A stretch of 64,000 nt of DNA from CAVVJA01 sp963801715 (GTDB lineage: Bacteria > Actinomycetota > Actinomycetes > Mycobacteriales > Jatrophihabitantaceae). The stretch spans positions 124,001 to 188,000 of the forward strand of contig CAWDGB010000009.1 in assembly GCA_963801715.1 (NCBI GenBank). Reading direction: 5' to 3'. Positions 18,248 through 26,613 of the stretch are shown here, one piece after another (the stretch's first letter is position 1; the number at the start of each line of letters is the position of its first letter). Position numbers and translations under genes: made by a program. Below the pieces are notes generated by a model that saw only the letters and a program-made list of their open reading frames with translations, made no database searches and was not told where the DNA came from.

Positions 18248-19015
18248 TCAACGCGGCGCCATGCGCAGCGCGCCGTCCAGCCGGATCGTCTCCCCGTTGA
18301 GGTAGGCATTACGCACGATGGTGGCGGCCAGGTCGGCGAATTCGTCGACGTTGCCGAGGCGAGGCGGGTTGGGCACGGTCTCCGACAGGCTGGCCTTGAT
18401 GTCGGCGCGGAGAAGGTTGCCGAGCATGGGAGTGTCCATGATTCCTGGCGCAATCGAGCAGACCCGGATTCGGGAGCTGGCCAGGTCCCGAGCAGCGACG
18501 AGCGTCATGCCGACGACGCCGCCCTTGGATGCCGAATAGGCGATCTGGCCGATCTGGCCCTCGAATCCGGCGATTGAGGCGGTGAGCACGCAGACGCCAC
18601 GTTCCCCGTCGATCTCGTCGTTGTTGGCCATACTGGCCGCAGCGAGCCGCAGCACGTTGAACGTTCCTATGAGATTGACAGTGATGACCCGCGTGTAGAT
18701 CTCGAGGGAGCCGGGATCGCCATGCTTGTCCACCAGCCGGACCGCATCGCCGATGCCGGCACAATGGACGAGCACGCGGAGTGACCCGATCTCCTCGGCC
18801 GCTGCGACGGCGGCCGCCACGTCCTCGGGGCTTGTCACGTCGCCTGGGGCGAAAATCGTCTTGCCGCCAAGCTCCTCATACACGTCCTTCCCGCGGGACG
18901 ACGGAAGATCCATGATCACTACGTTGCCGCCCTCGCGGATCAGTCGCCGGGCTGACGCGAGGCCGAGGCCGGAGGCGCCGCCGGTGACGAGAGCGGTGAT
19001 GCCGTCGAGATTCAT
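18248..19015 (-). CDS. SDR family 3-hydroxyacyl-CoA dehydrogenase (HSD17B10-like)
   Basis: This is a 255-residue short-chain dehydrogenase with TGGASGLGLAS near residue 11 and catalytic YSASK near residue 160. The segments FEGQIGQIAYSASKGGVVGM and SIAPGIMDTPMLGNL are characteristic of the type II 3-hydroxyacyl-CoA dehydrogenases related to human HSD17B10. These oxidise 3-hydroxyacyl-CoA with NAD+. The gene starts with ATG 19015, preceded by GGAAGGAT, 45 bases after the thiolase stop on the same strand. The dehydrogenase-thiolase pair gives the last two steps of a beta-oxidation turn. Confidence 0.85.
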   Translation of the reverse strand: MNLDGITALVTGGASGLGLASARRLIREGGNVVIMDLPSSRGKDVYEELGGKTIFAPGDVTSPEDVAAAVAAAEEIGSLRVLVHCAGIGDAVRLVDKHGDPGSLEIYTRVITVNLIGTFNVLRLAAASMANNDEIDGERGVCVLTASIAGFEGQIGQIAYSASKGGVVGMTLVAARDLASSRIRVCSIAPGIMDTPMLGNLLRADIKASLSETVPNPPRLGNVDEFADLAATIVRNAYLNGETIRLDGALRMAPR

Positions 19016-19060
19016 CGGTGGGATCCTTCCCTGGCCCTCGCCAATCTGCCGGCTTCGTGG

Positions 19061-20224
19061 TCAGCGCATCAGCTCGACAATCGTCGCGTTGGCAAGGCCG
19101 CCGCCTTCGCACATGGTTTGCAGGCCGTAGCGGATGTTGTGGCGCTTCATGTGGTGGACGAGCGTTGTCATCAACCGCGCACCGGTGCTACCCAACGGGT
19201 GACCCAAGGCGATCGCACCCCCGTTGGGGTTGAGCGTCTTCTCGTCAGCTCCGGTCTCGGCCAGCCAAGCCATCGGGACCGGCGCAAAGGCTTCGTTGAC
19301 CTCGAACGCGCCGATGTCGGCGAGATCAAGCCCGGACCGCTCCAGCGCCCGTTTCGTCGCCGGGATCGGCGCACTGAGCATCATGACCGGATCGGCGCCG
19401 GCCAGCACGGCAGTGTGTACCCGCGCGAGGGGGATGAGGCCCAGCCGGCCGGCGTTTTCTGAGGTCGTGAGTAATAGGGCGGCGGCGCCGTCGCTGATCT
19501 GGGATGAGTTACCCGCATGGATGACGCCGTCCGGCTTGAACGCAGGCTTGAGGGTGGCCATCCTCTCGATCGTGGTGCCGCGCCGGACGCCCTCGTCGGT
19601 GTCGAATACTGTGCCGTCCGGGAAGGCGAACGGCGCGATCTCGTCCCTGAATCGGCCCTCGTCGATCGCGGCCGCGGCTTTCTCATGTGACGCTAGGGAA
19701 AACTCGTCCAACCTGGTCCGGGATAGCTTCCAGTGGTCGGCCATCAGCTCAGCGCCGATTCCCTGGTTGAACTCATCTACGCCATACCGCTCGCGCAGTG
19801 ATTCGGTGAAAGGTTGGCCGTACTCGGGAACCACATTGGCGCCGATGGGCAAGCGGGACAGCATCTCCACGCCTCCGGCGATGGCCAGCTCGTAGTGGCC
19901 GGCGACGAGCCCGGCCGCAGCGAAGTGCACACTTTGCTGCGAGGAACCGCACTGGCGGTCGATGGTCGTCGCCGGAACGGTCTCCGGCCAGCCAGCGGAC
20001 AGCACAGCGTTACGGCCTACATTGACGCTCTGTTCGCCGACCTGCTGGACGCAGCCCCAGATCACGTCATCGACCGACGCCGGGTCGATGCTGGTGCGGG
20101 CGGCGAGCGCGTTCAGGACGTGTGCGGAAAGGTCGATCGCACTGACGCCCGACAAGCCGCCGTTCCTCTTGCCGATAGCGGAACGAACCGCGCCCACGAT
20201 GACAGCGTCACGACGATGGCTCAT
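19061..20224 (-). CDS. Acetyl-CoA C-acyltransferase (thiolase)
   Basis: This is a 387-residue thiolase. The acylated cysteine lies in TIDRQCGSSQQSVHFAA near residue 90. The other catalytic motifs are NEAFAPVPMAW, GGAIALGHPLGSTGARLM (catalytic His) and the final CEGGGLANATIV (second Cys). It cleaves 3-ketoacyl-CoA to acetyl-CoA plus a shortened acyl-CoA. It resembles the actinobacterial FadA-type thiolases used for fatty acids, steroids or aromatic side chains; the exact substrate is not readable. It is the first gene of a two-gene transcript with the SDR. The intergenic region upstream holds a dispersed inverted repeat. Confidence 0.9.
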   Translation of the reverse strand: MSHRRDAVIVGAVRSAIGKRNGGLSGVSAIDLSAHVLNALAARTSIDPASVDDVIWGCVQQVGEQSVNVGRNAVLSAGWPETVPATTIDRQCGSSQQSVHFAAAGLVAGHYELAIAGGVEMLSRLPIGANVVPEYGQPFTESLRERYGVDEFNQGIGAELMADHWKLSRTRLDEFSLASHEKAAAAIDEGRFRDEIAPFAFPDGTVFDTDEGVRRGTTIERMATLKPAFKPDGVIHAGNSSQISDGAAALLLTTSENAGRLGLIPLARVHTAVLAGADPVMMLSAPIPATKRALERSGLDLADIGAFEVNEAFAPVPMAWLAETGADEKTLNPNGGAIALGHPLGSTGARLMTTLVHHMKRHNIRYGLQTMCEGGGLANATIVELMR

Positions 20225-20326
20225 GGTGTTCCTCTCGGTGCATCCTGAGGAAACCGTAACCGCTTTGAACGCTCGAGGTCGGGCCAGTTGCCCACATCAC
20301 GCGGTTCCCCGGACCCGGGCTACTTA

Positions 20327-20388
20327 GATGATCTTGGACACTGCGTCGCTAGGAGCGCCGCTTCCTAGCATTTAACTCCAAGATCATC
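20327..20388. repeat. Dispersed inverted repeat, copy 1
   Basis: Twelve-base perfect arms GATGATCTTGGA (20327-20338) and TCCAAGATCATC (20377-20388) enclose an inner hairpin, GCTAGGA...TCCTAGC (20348-20369). The transcript would fold into a long imperfect stem. It lies in the gap between the thiolase start and the DDN-type gene's end. A related element with the same left arm is at 52260-52305, so this is a dispersed family of small palindromic elements. Confidence 0.65.
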
Positions 20389-20407
20389 GCAGCGGCGAGG
20401 CCGGCAT

Positions 20408-20451
20408 GGCGGTGAGGGGGCGTGCGGCGGTGAGGGGGCGTCGCGGTGAGG
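20408..20451. repeat. Short GC-rich tandem repeat
   Basis: The unit GGCGGTGAGGGGGCGT occurs at 20408-20423 and again at 20426-20441, with a partial third copy (GCGGTGAGG) at 20443-20451. The period is 18 bases. It ends just before the stop codon of the DDN-type gene. No function is evident; it may arise from slippage. Confidence 0.5.
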
Positions 20452-20457
20452 CGGGCG

Positions 20458-20886
20458 CTAAGCAGTGGGTGTGAGGACCGCCAATGGTATTACCCGCTCG
20501 GTCTTGCGCTGGTACCCCTCAAAGAACGGTCCGATTGATGTCAGGCGCTGCCACAAGCGCTTATATTCGTCCCCCTCTGCAACCTGCACCGTGACCGGGA
20601 TCTGGCGCGCGCCGATGTCGATCGACGCCGTCGGCGCGGCGCGCACATTGCGAAACCACTGGGGCTCATCGCGTTGGCCACCTCCCGAGCCGCACACCAC
20701 GTAGCGGCCGTCGTCCTCGAAGTACACGACGGGATTGGTGTGCGGCGCGCCCGTCCTGCGACCTGCGACCGTGAGCAGCAGCACGGGCATTCCTCTGATC
20801 CGCCCACCCCGGCGTCCTTCGGAACGCCGGTACCTTCGCACGTTCAGCGTGTTCCCGGTCCGCATGAGGCTCTGTCGTAATCCCAT
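20458..20886 (-). CDS. Deazaflavin (F420)-dependent nitroreductase (DDN family)
   Basis: This is a 142-residue split beta-barrel protein when read from ATG 20886, which has GAGGAGG 5 bases upstream. The longer frame to 20958 adds an unlikely leader. The core reads PVLLLTVAGRRTGAPHTNPV, then WFRNVRAAPTASIDIGARQI and IGPFFEGYQRKTERVIPLAVL. This matches the F420-dependent DDN/TIGR00026 family known from mycobacteria, which use F420H2 to reduce quinones and nitro compounds. The gene lies just downstream of a nitroreductase-like gene on the same strand (66-base gap), so co-transcription is likely. Confidence 0.85.
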   Translation of the reverse strand: MGLRQSLMRTGNTLNVRRYRRSEGRRGGRIRGMPVLLLTVAGRRTGAPHTNPVVYFEDDGRYVVCGSGGGQRDEPQWFRNVRAAPTASIDIGARQIPVTVQVAEGDEYKRLWQRLTSIGPFFEGYQRKTERVIPLAVLTPTA

Positions 20887-20951
20887 CGCTTCCTCCTCGC
20901 CGTTGAGAGCTATCGACTCGAAAATCCACTCCCGGCCACCCCGGACACCCA

Positions 20952-21599
20952 TCACCACCCGTTGATGTGGAGCACGCTATCCAGCGGGGCGCGCGGTGCC
21001 GGCCGGAATGTGGTTCCGGTGTAGTAGGCCGTCGGGATTAACACGCCCTGGTGAATGCCGGCTGGCAGTTCGAGCAGTGCGGCAACCTCGGATTCGCGTT
21101 GAAGATGCAAGGTGGTCCACGCCGTGCCGAGGCCACGCGCTCGGGCGGCCAGCATGTAGTTCCATGCGGCGGGTAGCAGAGACCCCCACAGTCCGGCCTG
21201 GCTGCCGGAGGGCAGTTGCTTGCCGGCCTTGACGCACGGGATCACGAGCACTGGTACGTCGCCCATGTGCTGTGCCAGCCACGCCACGCTGTCCCCGACG
21301 CGACGCTGTACCGGTCCGCGTTGCGGGTCATCGGTGAACAATCGCGCCGCAGACGCGCCGGAGGCGAGATACCCCTCGGTGACCTCGCGGTAGACGTCGC
21401 CGATGCGGCGTCGGATCTCGGCGTCATCGACGACGACCCAGTGCCAGCCCTGACGGTTGGATCCCGTCGGCGCTTGAAGGCCGATCTCGAGGCATTCGCG
21501 GATCAAGCTCATCGGCACCGGACGGTCGAGATCGAGCCGGCGGCGCACCGTGCGGGTGGTCGTCAGAAGCTCGTCGGGCGACAACGGCAGAGTGGGCAT
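20952..21599 (-). CDS. Nitroreductase family protein
   Basis: This is a 215-residue protein starting from ATG 21599 (MPTLPLSPDELLTTTRTVRR). The upstream extension is antisense to the next gene and not conserved in type. It shows the FMN-binding layout of the family: RTVRRRLDLDRPV at the start, GLQAPTGSNRQGWHWVVVDD near residue 40, and the late YMLAARARGLGTAWTTLHLQ helix-turn. Such enzymes reduce nitro groups, quinones or enones with NAD(P)H. It is followed on the same strand by the F420-dependent DDN-type gene, so both may share a detoxifying role. Confidence 0.85.
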   Translation of the reverse strand: MPTLPLSPDELLTTTRTVRRRLDLDRPVPMSLIRECLEIGLQAPTGSNRQGWHWVVVDDAEIRRRIGDVYREVTEGYLASGASAARLFTDDPQRGPVQRRVGDSVAWLAQHMGDVPVLVIPCVKAGKQLPSGSQAGLWGSLLPAAWNYMLAARARGLGTAWTTLHLQRESEVAALLELPAGIHQGVLIPTAYYTGTTFRPAPRAPLDSVLHINGW

Positions 21600-21645
21600 G
21601 ACGCGATCATGCCAGCGGTCGGGTGCGCTATGGCCGCGTTCAGAT

Positions 21646-22494
21646 CTAGTCCCGCCAGGAGTACTGCGGGTCGTAGCCGAGTATCCGGCGCGCCTTGTCG
21701 ATCGAGAGCAGCGTCTCGTGCTCGCCGAGGTCCTTGCGGACCTCCACGCCCGGGAAGAGCTTGGCCGCGAGGGACGCCGACGACTCATGCATCACGCTGT
21801 CGGCGTTGGCGATGATGAACACCTCGGTTCCCGTGGCTTCCCATAGCAACGCGCGACGCACCGCCTGCGCACCGTCTCTGGCGTCGATGTAACTCCACAG
21901 GTTCCACTTGCGGAGTACAGGATCCTGCTGGAATTGGGCGAAACCCGCATAGTCGTCGGGGGTCATGACGTTCGAGAACCGCAGCCCAACCATCTTCAGC
22001 CGCGGATCCCAGCGGCAGAACTGCACCGCCATCAGCTCCTCGAGCGTCTTGACCAGCGAGTAGGTGCTCTCGGGTCGAGGCGGGTAATTCTCGTCCACCG
22101 GGATGTATGGCGGCGGAGAGTCGAACGGCAAGCCAAGCACGGTCTCGCTCGATGCCCAGACAACGTTACGAATACCGGCGAGCCGGGCAGCGGAGAACAC
22201 GTTGTACGTCGATGGCGCGTTGTTGGCGAATGTCGCGGCATTCGAGGTAATACCCGGTGCTGGAATCGCCGCAAGATGGACCACCGCGTCGACCCCGTCA
22301 CTTGGGGTTGTGGTGAGCGCTTCGACGGTCTGCCCGAAATCGGTCAGGTCGATTCGGATATGCGGGCAACCCTGATCCGGGGGCGGCGGTGACTGGTCGA
22401 CATTGACGACCGACCAGTCGTGCCGCAGGAGGTCCGCGACGACCGCGCGACCCAGCTTGCCGCTCCCACCGGTGACAACTACCCGTTGTGCCAC
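21646..22494 (-). CDS. NAD-dependent epimerase/dehydratase
   Basis: This is a 282-residue extended SDR. The Rossmann motif VVVTGGSGKLGRAVV lies at residues 5-19. Conserved features include AVVHLAAIPAPG, VWASSETVLG and the active-site STYSLVKTLEE (Tyr-x-x-x-Lys with Ser upstream) near residue 145. It contains FLT-type elements such as VGLRFSNVMTPDDY. The family acts on nucleotide sugars or related aldehydes, and no sugar-biosynthesis neighbours narrow this down. The start is GTG 22494. It lies between the nitroreductase gene and the VOC protein gene, all on the minus strand. Confidence 0.8.
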   Translation of the reverse strand: MAQRVVVTGGSGKLGRAVVADLLRHDWSVVNVDQSPPPPDQGCPHIRIDLTDFGQTVEALTTTPSDGVDAVVHLAAIPAPGITSNAATFANNAPSTYNVFSAARLAGIRNVVWASSETVLGLPFDSPPPYIPVDENYPPRPESTYSLVKTLEELMAVQFCRWDPRLKMVGLRFSNVMTPDDYAGFAQFQQDPVLRKWNLWSYIDARDGAQAVRRALLWEATGTEVFIIANADSVMHESSASLAAKLFPGVEVRKDLGEHETLLSIDKARRILGYDPQYSWRD

Positions 22495-22530
22495 GGCAAT
22501 CCTCCCTCACTCCAAGCTGGACGAGGGCAG

Positions 22531-22992
22531 TCAGCCGCCCATGGCGGCGGCCCGCTTGGCCGCCTCCTCGGGTGTGACGTCCTCGACGTGGGTCGCCACG
22601 AACCACTTGTGCCCGAACGGGTCTACGAACTGACCAGCTCGATCGCCGTAGAACTGATTCTCGACCTTGCGTTCCTCACTCGCGCCCGCCTTGAGTGCAC
22701 GGTCGAACACGGCGTCGACGTCGGCGACATAGACCATCACGGTGACGGGCGTGCCACCCAGCGCCGCTGGGGTCTGGTTGCCCATGTCGGGGAAGGCGTC
22801 AGCCAGCATCACCACGGAGTCGCCGATCTCCAGCTCGGCGTGCCCCACCTTGCCCTCCGGAGCCGGCATGCGCAGTCGCTCTTTCGCGCCGAAAACGGTT
22901 GTGTAGAAGTCGATCGCGGCGCTCGCCCCGTCGACCGTGAGATACGGCATGACCTGCGGGTAGCCCTCGGGAATCGGCTTGACGGACGTCAT
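22531..22992 (-). CDS. VOC (glyoxalase/PhnB-like) family protein
   Basis: This is a 153-residue protein starting with ATG 22992 (MTSVKPIPEGYPQVMPYLTV). It has the VOC beta-alpha-beta pattern DGASAAIDFYTTVFGAKERL, then HAELEIGDSVVMLADAFPDM and the closing GDRAGQFVDPFGHKWFVAT. PhnB-like VOC proteins often lack known chemistry; some bind metals. The tail DVTPEEAAKRAAAMGG is typical of this subgroup. The frame stays open upstream into the damaged ndgR gene, but GGAGGCATC just before 22992 supports this start. It is probably unrelated to the IclR regulator except by position. Confidence 0.85.
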   Translation of the reverse strand: MTSVKPIPEGYPQVMPYLTVDGASAAIDFYTTVFGAKERLRMPAPEGKVGHAELEIGDSVVMLADAFPDMGNQTPAALGGTPVTVMVYVADVDAVFDRALKAGASEERKVENQFYGDRAGQFVDPFGHKWFVATHVEDVTPEEAAKRAAAMGG

Positions 22993-23084
22993 GATGCCTC
23001 CTTCGACGCACGCGACCCTAGCCGCCATCAGACACGCCGGGAAGGGGTCGGACTTTCGAACCGGCGATCGTATGGGGCAGGCTC

Positions 23085-23796
23085 CTACCCCTCCATAGCC
23101 TCGTTGATCCGCCGCGCACCGTCGACGAGGATCGGGGAATAACGGGCCCCGGGTGAACGGCCAAGTCGCTCGATCGGACCGGAGATGGATAGCGCCGCAA
23201 CAACATCGCCGGTCCCGTCTCGGACGGGGGCGGACACCGACGCGACGCCAGCTTCGCGCTGTCCGACCGATTGGGCCCAACCGCGTCGTCGCACCTCGAC
23301 CAAACTGCGCTCGGTAAACCTCTGCCTGCGACAGCACCGACGAGCGCACGGGTTCGTCGATGAGCCAAGCACACAGGACCTGGGCACCCGAGCCGGCCGT
23401 AAGCGGCAGTCGACTGCCGATCGGCACCGTGGTGCGGAGCCCGTGAGTGCGCTCGGCGGATGCGATACATACCCGTTCGGTGCCGTCGCGGCGGTACAAC
23501 TGGGCGCTCTCCCCACTCTCGTCGCGCACCCACGCGAGAACCGGGGCAGCGGCGACAATGAATGGATCCGGTCGTGCTGCGGCAAGTTCGCCCACTCGCG
23601 GCCCAAGCACGAATCGCCCGGCACCGTCCCGGTCGAGCAGTTCATGGACCTCGAGGGCGACCGCCAGGCGATGCGCCGTGGCCCGAGGCAATCGGGTCTC
23701 CTCGACCAGGTCGCTGAGCGCGCATGGGCGGGCGGCTACGGCATCGAGAATGGCCACCGATTTGTCGACGACGCCGATGCCGCTACTATGTCTCAC
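23085..23796 (-). pseudogene. ndgR: IclR-family regulator of leuCD (NdgR-like), frameshifted as read
   Basis: The frames joined near 23320 give about 236 residues very similar to the actinobacterial NdgR/LtbR type regulators found divergent to leuC. The N-terminal frame begins MRHSSGIGVVDKSVAILDAV with a winged-helix region LPRATAHRLAVALEVHEL. It then continues through GESAQLYRRDGTERVCIASAER to about AEVYRAQ. The second frame restores RFTERSLVEVRRRGWAQSVG, then EAGVASVSAPVRDG and SGPIERLG, ending at 23085. The length is 3n+1, fitting one extra base. NdgR regulators control leucine, and sometimes other amino acid, genes. If the frame is truly broken, leuCD would be deregulated. Confidence 0.8.
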
Positions 23797-23808
23797 GAAG
23801 CGATACTA

Positions 23809-23829
23809 GCGTCTCAGTATACGAGACGC
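23809..23829. promoter_or_regulatory. Inverted repeat between ndgR and leuC (operator candidate)
   Basis: Seven-base perfect arms GCGTCTC (23809-23815) and GAGACGC (23823-23829) flank AGTATAC. The element lies in the 56-base gap between the divergent start codons of the NdgR-like gene and leuC. IclR-type regulators bind such palindromes, and NdgR is known to bind the leuC promoter in streptomycetes. This is the obvious place for its autoregulatory and leuC operator. Confidence 0.6.
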
Positions 23830-23852
23830 CAGCTCAGAAGGGCGGCGGTGCG

Positions 23853-25250
23853 GTGGGTAAGACCCTGGCCGAGAAACTGTGGGACAGCCACCTGGTGCGC
23901 AGCGCGCCCGGCGAACCGGACCTGTTGTACATCGACATGCACCTCGTGCACGAGGTGACGAGCCCGCAGGCATTCGACGGGCTCAGGCTCGCCGGTCGCG
24001 CCGTCCGGCGGCCGGACCTGACGCTGGGCACCGAGGACCACAACGTACCCACCCTTGACATCGACAAGCCGATCGCCGATCCAGTCAGCCGGACGCAGAT
24101 CGAGACCATGCGGCGCAACTGCACCGAGTTCGGTATCCGCCTATACCCCATGGGTGACGCCAACCAGGGAATCGTCCACGTGATCGGACCGCAGCTGGGT
24201 ATCACCCAACCCGGCATGACGATCGTCTGCGGCGACTCCCATACATCAACGCACGGCGCGTTCGGCGCATTGGCGTTCGGCATCGGTACCAGCCAGGTCG
24301 AGCACGTGCTCGCCACCCAGACGTTGCCGATGCCGCGACCGAAGACGATGGCCGTGACGGTCGATGGGGTGCCGCCGGCGGGGGTCACGCCGAAGGACGT
24401 GATCCTCGCCCTGATCGCGAAGACCGGAACCGGTGGTGGCCAGGGATACATGGTCGAGTACCGGGGGAGCACGTTCGAGCGGATGAGCATGGAAGGGCGG
24501 ATGACGGTTTGCAACATGAGCATCGAGTGGGGTGCACGCGCCGGCATGGTCGCTCCGGACCAGACGACATTCGACTATCTCCGCGGGCGTATGCACGCAC
24601 CTACCGGGTCGGACTGGGATGCGGCTGTCGAGTACTGGACCAGCCTGCGGACCGACCCCGACGCGAGCTTCGACGCTGAGGTGACACTCGACGCTAAGAC
24701 GCTGACGCCCTACGTCACGTGGGGCACCAACCCGGGGCAAGGTGCGCCGCTCGGTGACCGCGTGCCGGATCCGGCGCAGTTCGAGGACGAAGCGGACCGG
24801 CTCGCTGCGGAGAAGGCGCTCGCTTACATGAATCTCCAGGCCGGCACTCCGCTGCGAGCGATCTCGGTTGACACGGTGTTCGTCGGATCTTGCACGAACG
24901 GTCGCATCGAGGATTTGCGTTCCGTTGCCGAGGTCATCAAGGGTCACCGGGTAGCTGACGGCGTCCGCATGCTCGTCGTACCGGGATCGATGCAGGTACG
25001 CGAGCAGGCCGAGGCCGAGGGACTCGATGCGATCTTCCGAGCCGCCGGAGCGGAGTGGCGCCAGGCCGGTTGCTCCATGTGTCTCGGCATGAATCCCGAT
25101 CAGCTCGCTCCTGGCGAGCGCAGCGCCTCAACGTCCAATCGGAATTTCGAGGGTCGGCAGGGCCGAGGCGGACGCACCCATCTGGTGTCGCCGCTTGTCG
25201 CGGCGGCGACGGCGGTTACCGGCCATCTGGCCAGCCCAGCGGACCTGTAG
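23853..25250 (+). CDS. leuC: 3-isopropylmalate dehydratase, large subunit
   Basis: This is a 465-residue protein of normal length, starting at GTG 23853 (VGKTLAEKLWDSH). The aconitase-type features are all present: VCGDSHTSTHGAFGALAFGI, GSCTNGRIEDLR and CSMCLGMNPDQL, which carry the cysteines for the [4Fe-4S] cluster. With LeuD it isomerises 2-isopropylmalate to 3-isopropylmalate in leucine synthesis. It is followed by leuD after 9 bases, so the two form one operon under the divergent IclR-type regulator. Confidence 0.95.
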   Translation: MGKTLAEKLWDSHLVRSAPGEPDLLYIDMHLVHEVTSPQAFDGLRLAGRAVRRPDLTLGTEDHNVPTLDIDKPIADPVSRTQIETMRRNCTEFGIRLYPMGDANQGIVHVIGPQLGITQPGMTIVCGDSHTSTHGAFGALAFGIGTSQVEHVLATQTLPMPRPKTMAVTVDGVPPAGVTPKDVILALIAKTGTGGGQGYMVEYRGSTFERMSMEGRMTVCNMSIEWGARAGMVAPDQTTFDYLRGRMHAPTGSDWDAAVEYWTSLRTDPDASFDAEVTLDAKTLTPYVTWGTNPGQGAPLGDRVPDPAQFEDEADRLAAEKALAYMNLQAGTPLRAISVDTVFVGSCTNGRIEDLRSVAEVIKGHRVADGVRMLVVPGSMQVREQAEAEGLDAIFRAAGAEWRQAGCSMCLGMNPDQLAPGERSASTSNRNFEGRQGRGGRTHLVSPLVAAATAVTGHLASPADL

Positions 25251-25259
25251 GGGGATCTC

Positions 25260-25850
25260 ATGGAGAAGTTCACCCGGCACACCGGCCACGCGGTACCCCT
25301 ACGCCGAAGCAATGTCGACACCGATCAGATCATCCCGGCGGTGTATCTGAAGCGGGTCACTCGCTCGGGGTACGAGGACGGCCTATTCCAGGCGTGGCGC
25401 GAGAACGAGCCCGACTTCGTGCTGAATCAGGACCGCTATTACGGTGCGACCATCCTCGTGGCCGGTCCAGATTTCGGCACTGGGTCCTCCCGTGAGCATG
25501 CGGTCTGGGCGCTGATGGACTACGGATTCAAGGTCGTCATCTCGCCGCGGTTCGGTGACATCTTTCGGGGGAACTCGTTGAAGACCGGTTTGCTCACCGT
25601 GGTTGTTCCCAATTCGGCCGTCAGACTGCTCAGCGATGCGGTAGAGGAGGATCCGTCGATCGATGTCACGGTAGATCTGGTCGAGCAGACGGTCAGCTGG
25701 GCGGACCAGGATCATCGGTTCGAGGTCGACGACTACGGCCGCTGGCGGCTGCTCGAGGGCCTCGACGACATCGATGTGTCGCTCCGGCACGTCGATGACA
25801 TCGCTATCTACGAAAAAACCCGGCCGCCGTGGCTACCCGCCGTTTCTTGA
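25260..25850 (+). CDS. leuD: 3-isopropylmalate dehydratase, small subunit
   Basis: This is a 196-residue protein, the usual LeuD size. It shows VPLRRSNVDTDQIIPAVYLK at the start and the swivel-domain signature GPDFGTGSSREHAVWALMDY near residues 75-94, followed by FKVVISPRFGDIFRGN. It completes the isopropylmalate isomerase with LeuC. The ATG at 25260 has a GGGGGAT Shine-Dalgarno-like run 6 bases upstream and sits 9 bases after the leuC stop. No lesions are seen. Confidence 0.95.
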   Translation: MEKFTRHTGHAVPLRRSNVDTDQIIPAVYLKRVTRSGYEDGLFQAWRENEPDFVLNQDRYYGATILVAGPDFGTGSSREHAVWALMDYGFKVVISPRFGDIFRGNSLKTGLLTVVVPNSAVRLLSDAVEEDPSIDVTVDLVEQTVSWADQDHRFEVDDYGRWRLLEGLDDIDVSLRHVDDIAIYEKTRPPWLPAVS

Positions 25851-26000
25851 CGTTCCGGCAGACCCACCAGCGCAGTATTCCCATACTCTGTAGGCATATT
25901 TTCGAGTGCTGAGCACGTCCAGGCCAGGCCGTCGGGCTTCCTTTGCTGGGTCACTGCGGTCCGGTGAACGAGAAAAGTGCTGCGACACAAGCGGATTGGT

Positions 26001-26029
26001 TTGTCGTTAGGCGCAAAAACCCCTACCGT
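26001..26029 (+). promoter_or_regulatory. Candidate promoter of hupB
   Basis: TTGTCG (26001-26006) and TACCGT (26024-26029) are separated by 17 bases, about 50 bases before the hupB start. The spacing fits a housekeeping sigma factor. The match is by eye only and moderate. The whole gap between leuD and hupB (25851-26080) holds no other gene. Confidence 0.4.
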
Positions 26030-26080
26030 GTCGTGACAATCGGCCACTGGGGCCGAGTTATGACGGTCCAGGGAGGACAC

Positions 26081-26551
26081 GTGCCGAACAAGGCAGAGTT
26101 CATCGAGGAGCTGGCGGGTCGGTTGCAGACCGACAAGAAGCAGGCTGGCATGATCCTGGATACCGTGCTCGATCTGATTTACGGGCACGTAGCGAAGGGG
26201 GAGAAGGTCGTACTGACCGGCTTCGGCATCTTCGAGAAGCGGGATCGGGCGGCGCGGATGGCCCGTAATCCGGCAACCGGAGCTTCGGTCCGGGTTAAGA
26301 AGACGTCGGTGCCTGCGTTCCGTCCAGGTGCCGAGTTCAAGGCGATCACGAGCGGTGCCAAGAAGGTGACCAAGTCGGCTGCGGCGAAGAAGGCAGCGCC
26401 AGCCGCGCGGAAGTCGACAGCGAAGGTCGCGAGCAAGGCTCCCGCCAGGAAGGCGCCGCCCGTGAAGGCCGCCGCCACCAGGGCTCCGGCGAAGAAGGCT
26501 CCGGCGAAGAAGGCTCCGGGCAAAAGGGCATCGGCCAAGAGAGCCCGCTGA
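26081..26551 (+). CDS. hupB: HU-type nucleoid protein with Lys/Ala-rich tail
   Basis: This is a 156-residue protein from GTG 26081, which has GGGAGG 5 bases upstream. Residues 1-90 are a standard HU domain: NKAEFIEELAGRL, GEKVVLTGFGIFEKR and the DNA-binding arm ARMARNPATGASVRVKKT, ending VPAFRPGAEFKAIT. From about residue 95 there is a long basic, Ala/Lys/Pro-rich tail with repeated APAKKAP units. This two-part structure is the actinobacterial HupB (HLP) form, which compacts DNA and protects it from damage. It follows leuCD, as in mycobacteria, and ends at a bidirectional hairpin. Confidence 0.92.
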   Translation: MPNKAEFIEELAGRLQTDKKQAGMILDTVLDLIYGHVAKGEKVVLTGFGIFEKRDRAARMARNPATGASVRVKKTSVPAFRPGAEFKAITSGAKKVTKSAAAKKAAPAARKSTAKVASKAPARKAPPVKAAATRAPAKKAPAKKAPGKRASAKRAR

Positions 26552-26560
26552 CTTCATCGT

Positions 26561-26597
26561 CGGCCGCGGGCCCGCCAGCACAACGGGCTCGCGGCCG
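26561..26597. terminator. Hairpin between hupB and mutT1
   Basis: A 14-bp stem (CGGCCGCGGGCCCG at 26561-26574 pairing with 26584-26597, one wobble) with a 9-base loop begins 9 bases after the hupB stop and ends 17 bases before the mutT1 stop. Because the genes converge, it can terminate both. Confidence 0.7.
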
Positions 26598-26613
26598 ATG
26601 GCGTTTCGCCGAA

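Noticed and set aside
22993..23796. A single 421-residue IclR-VOC fusion protein
   Set aside because: The apparent fusion arises because the frameshifted IclR frame stays open into the VOC gene; the C-terminal IclR part is found in another frame and the VOC gene has its own start.
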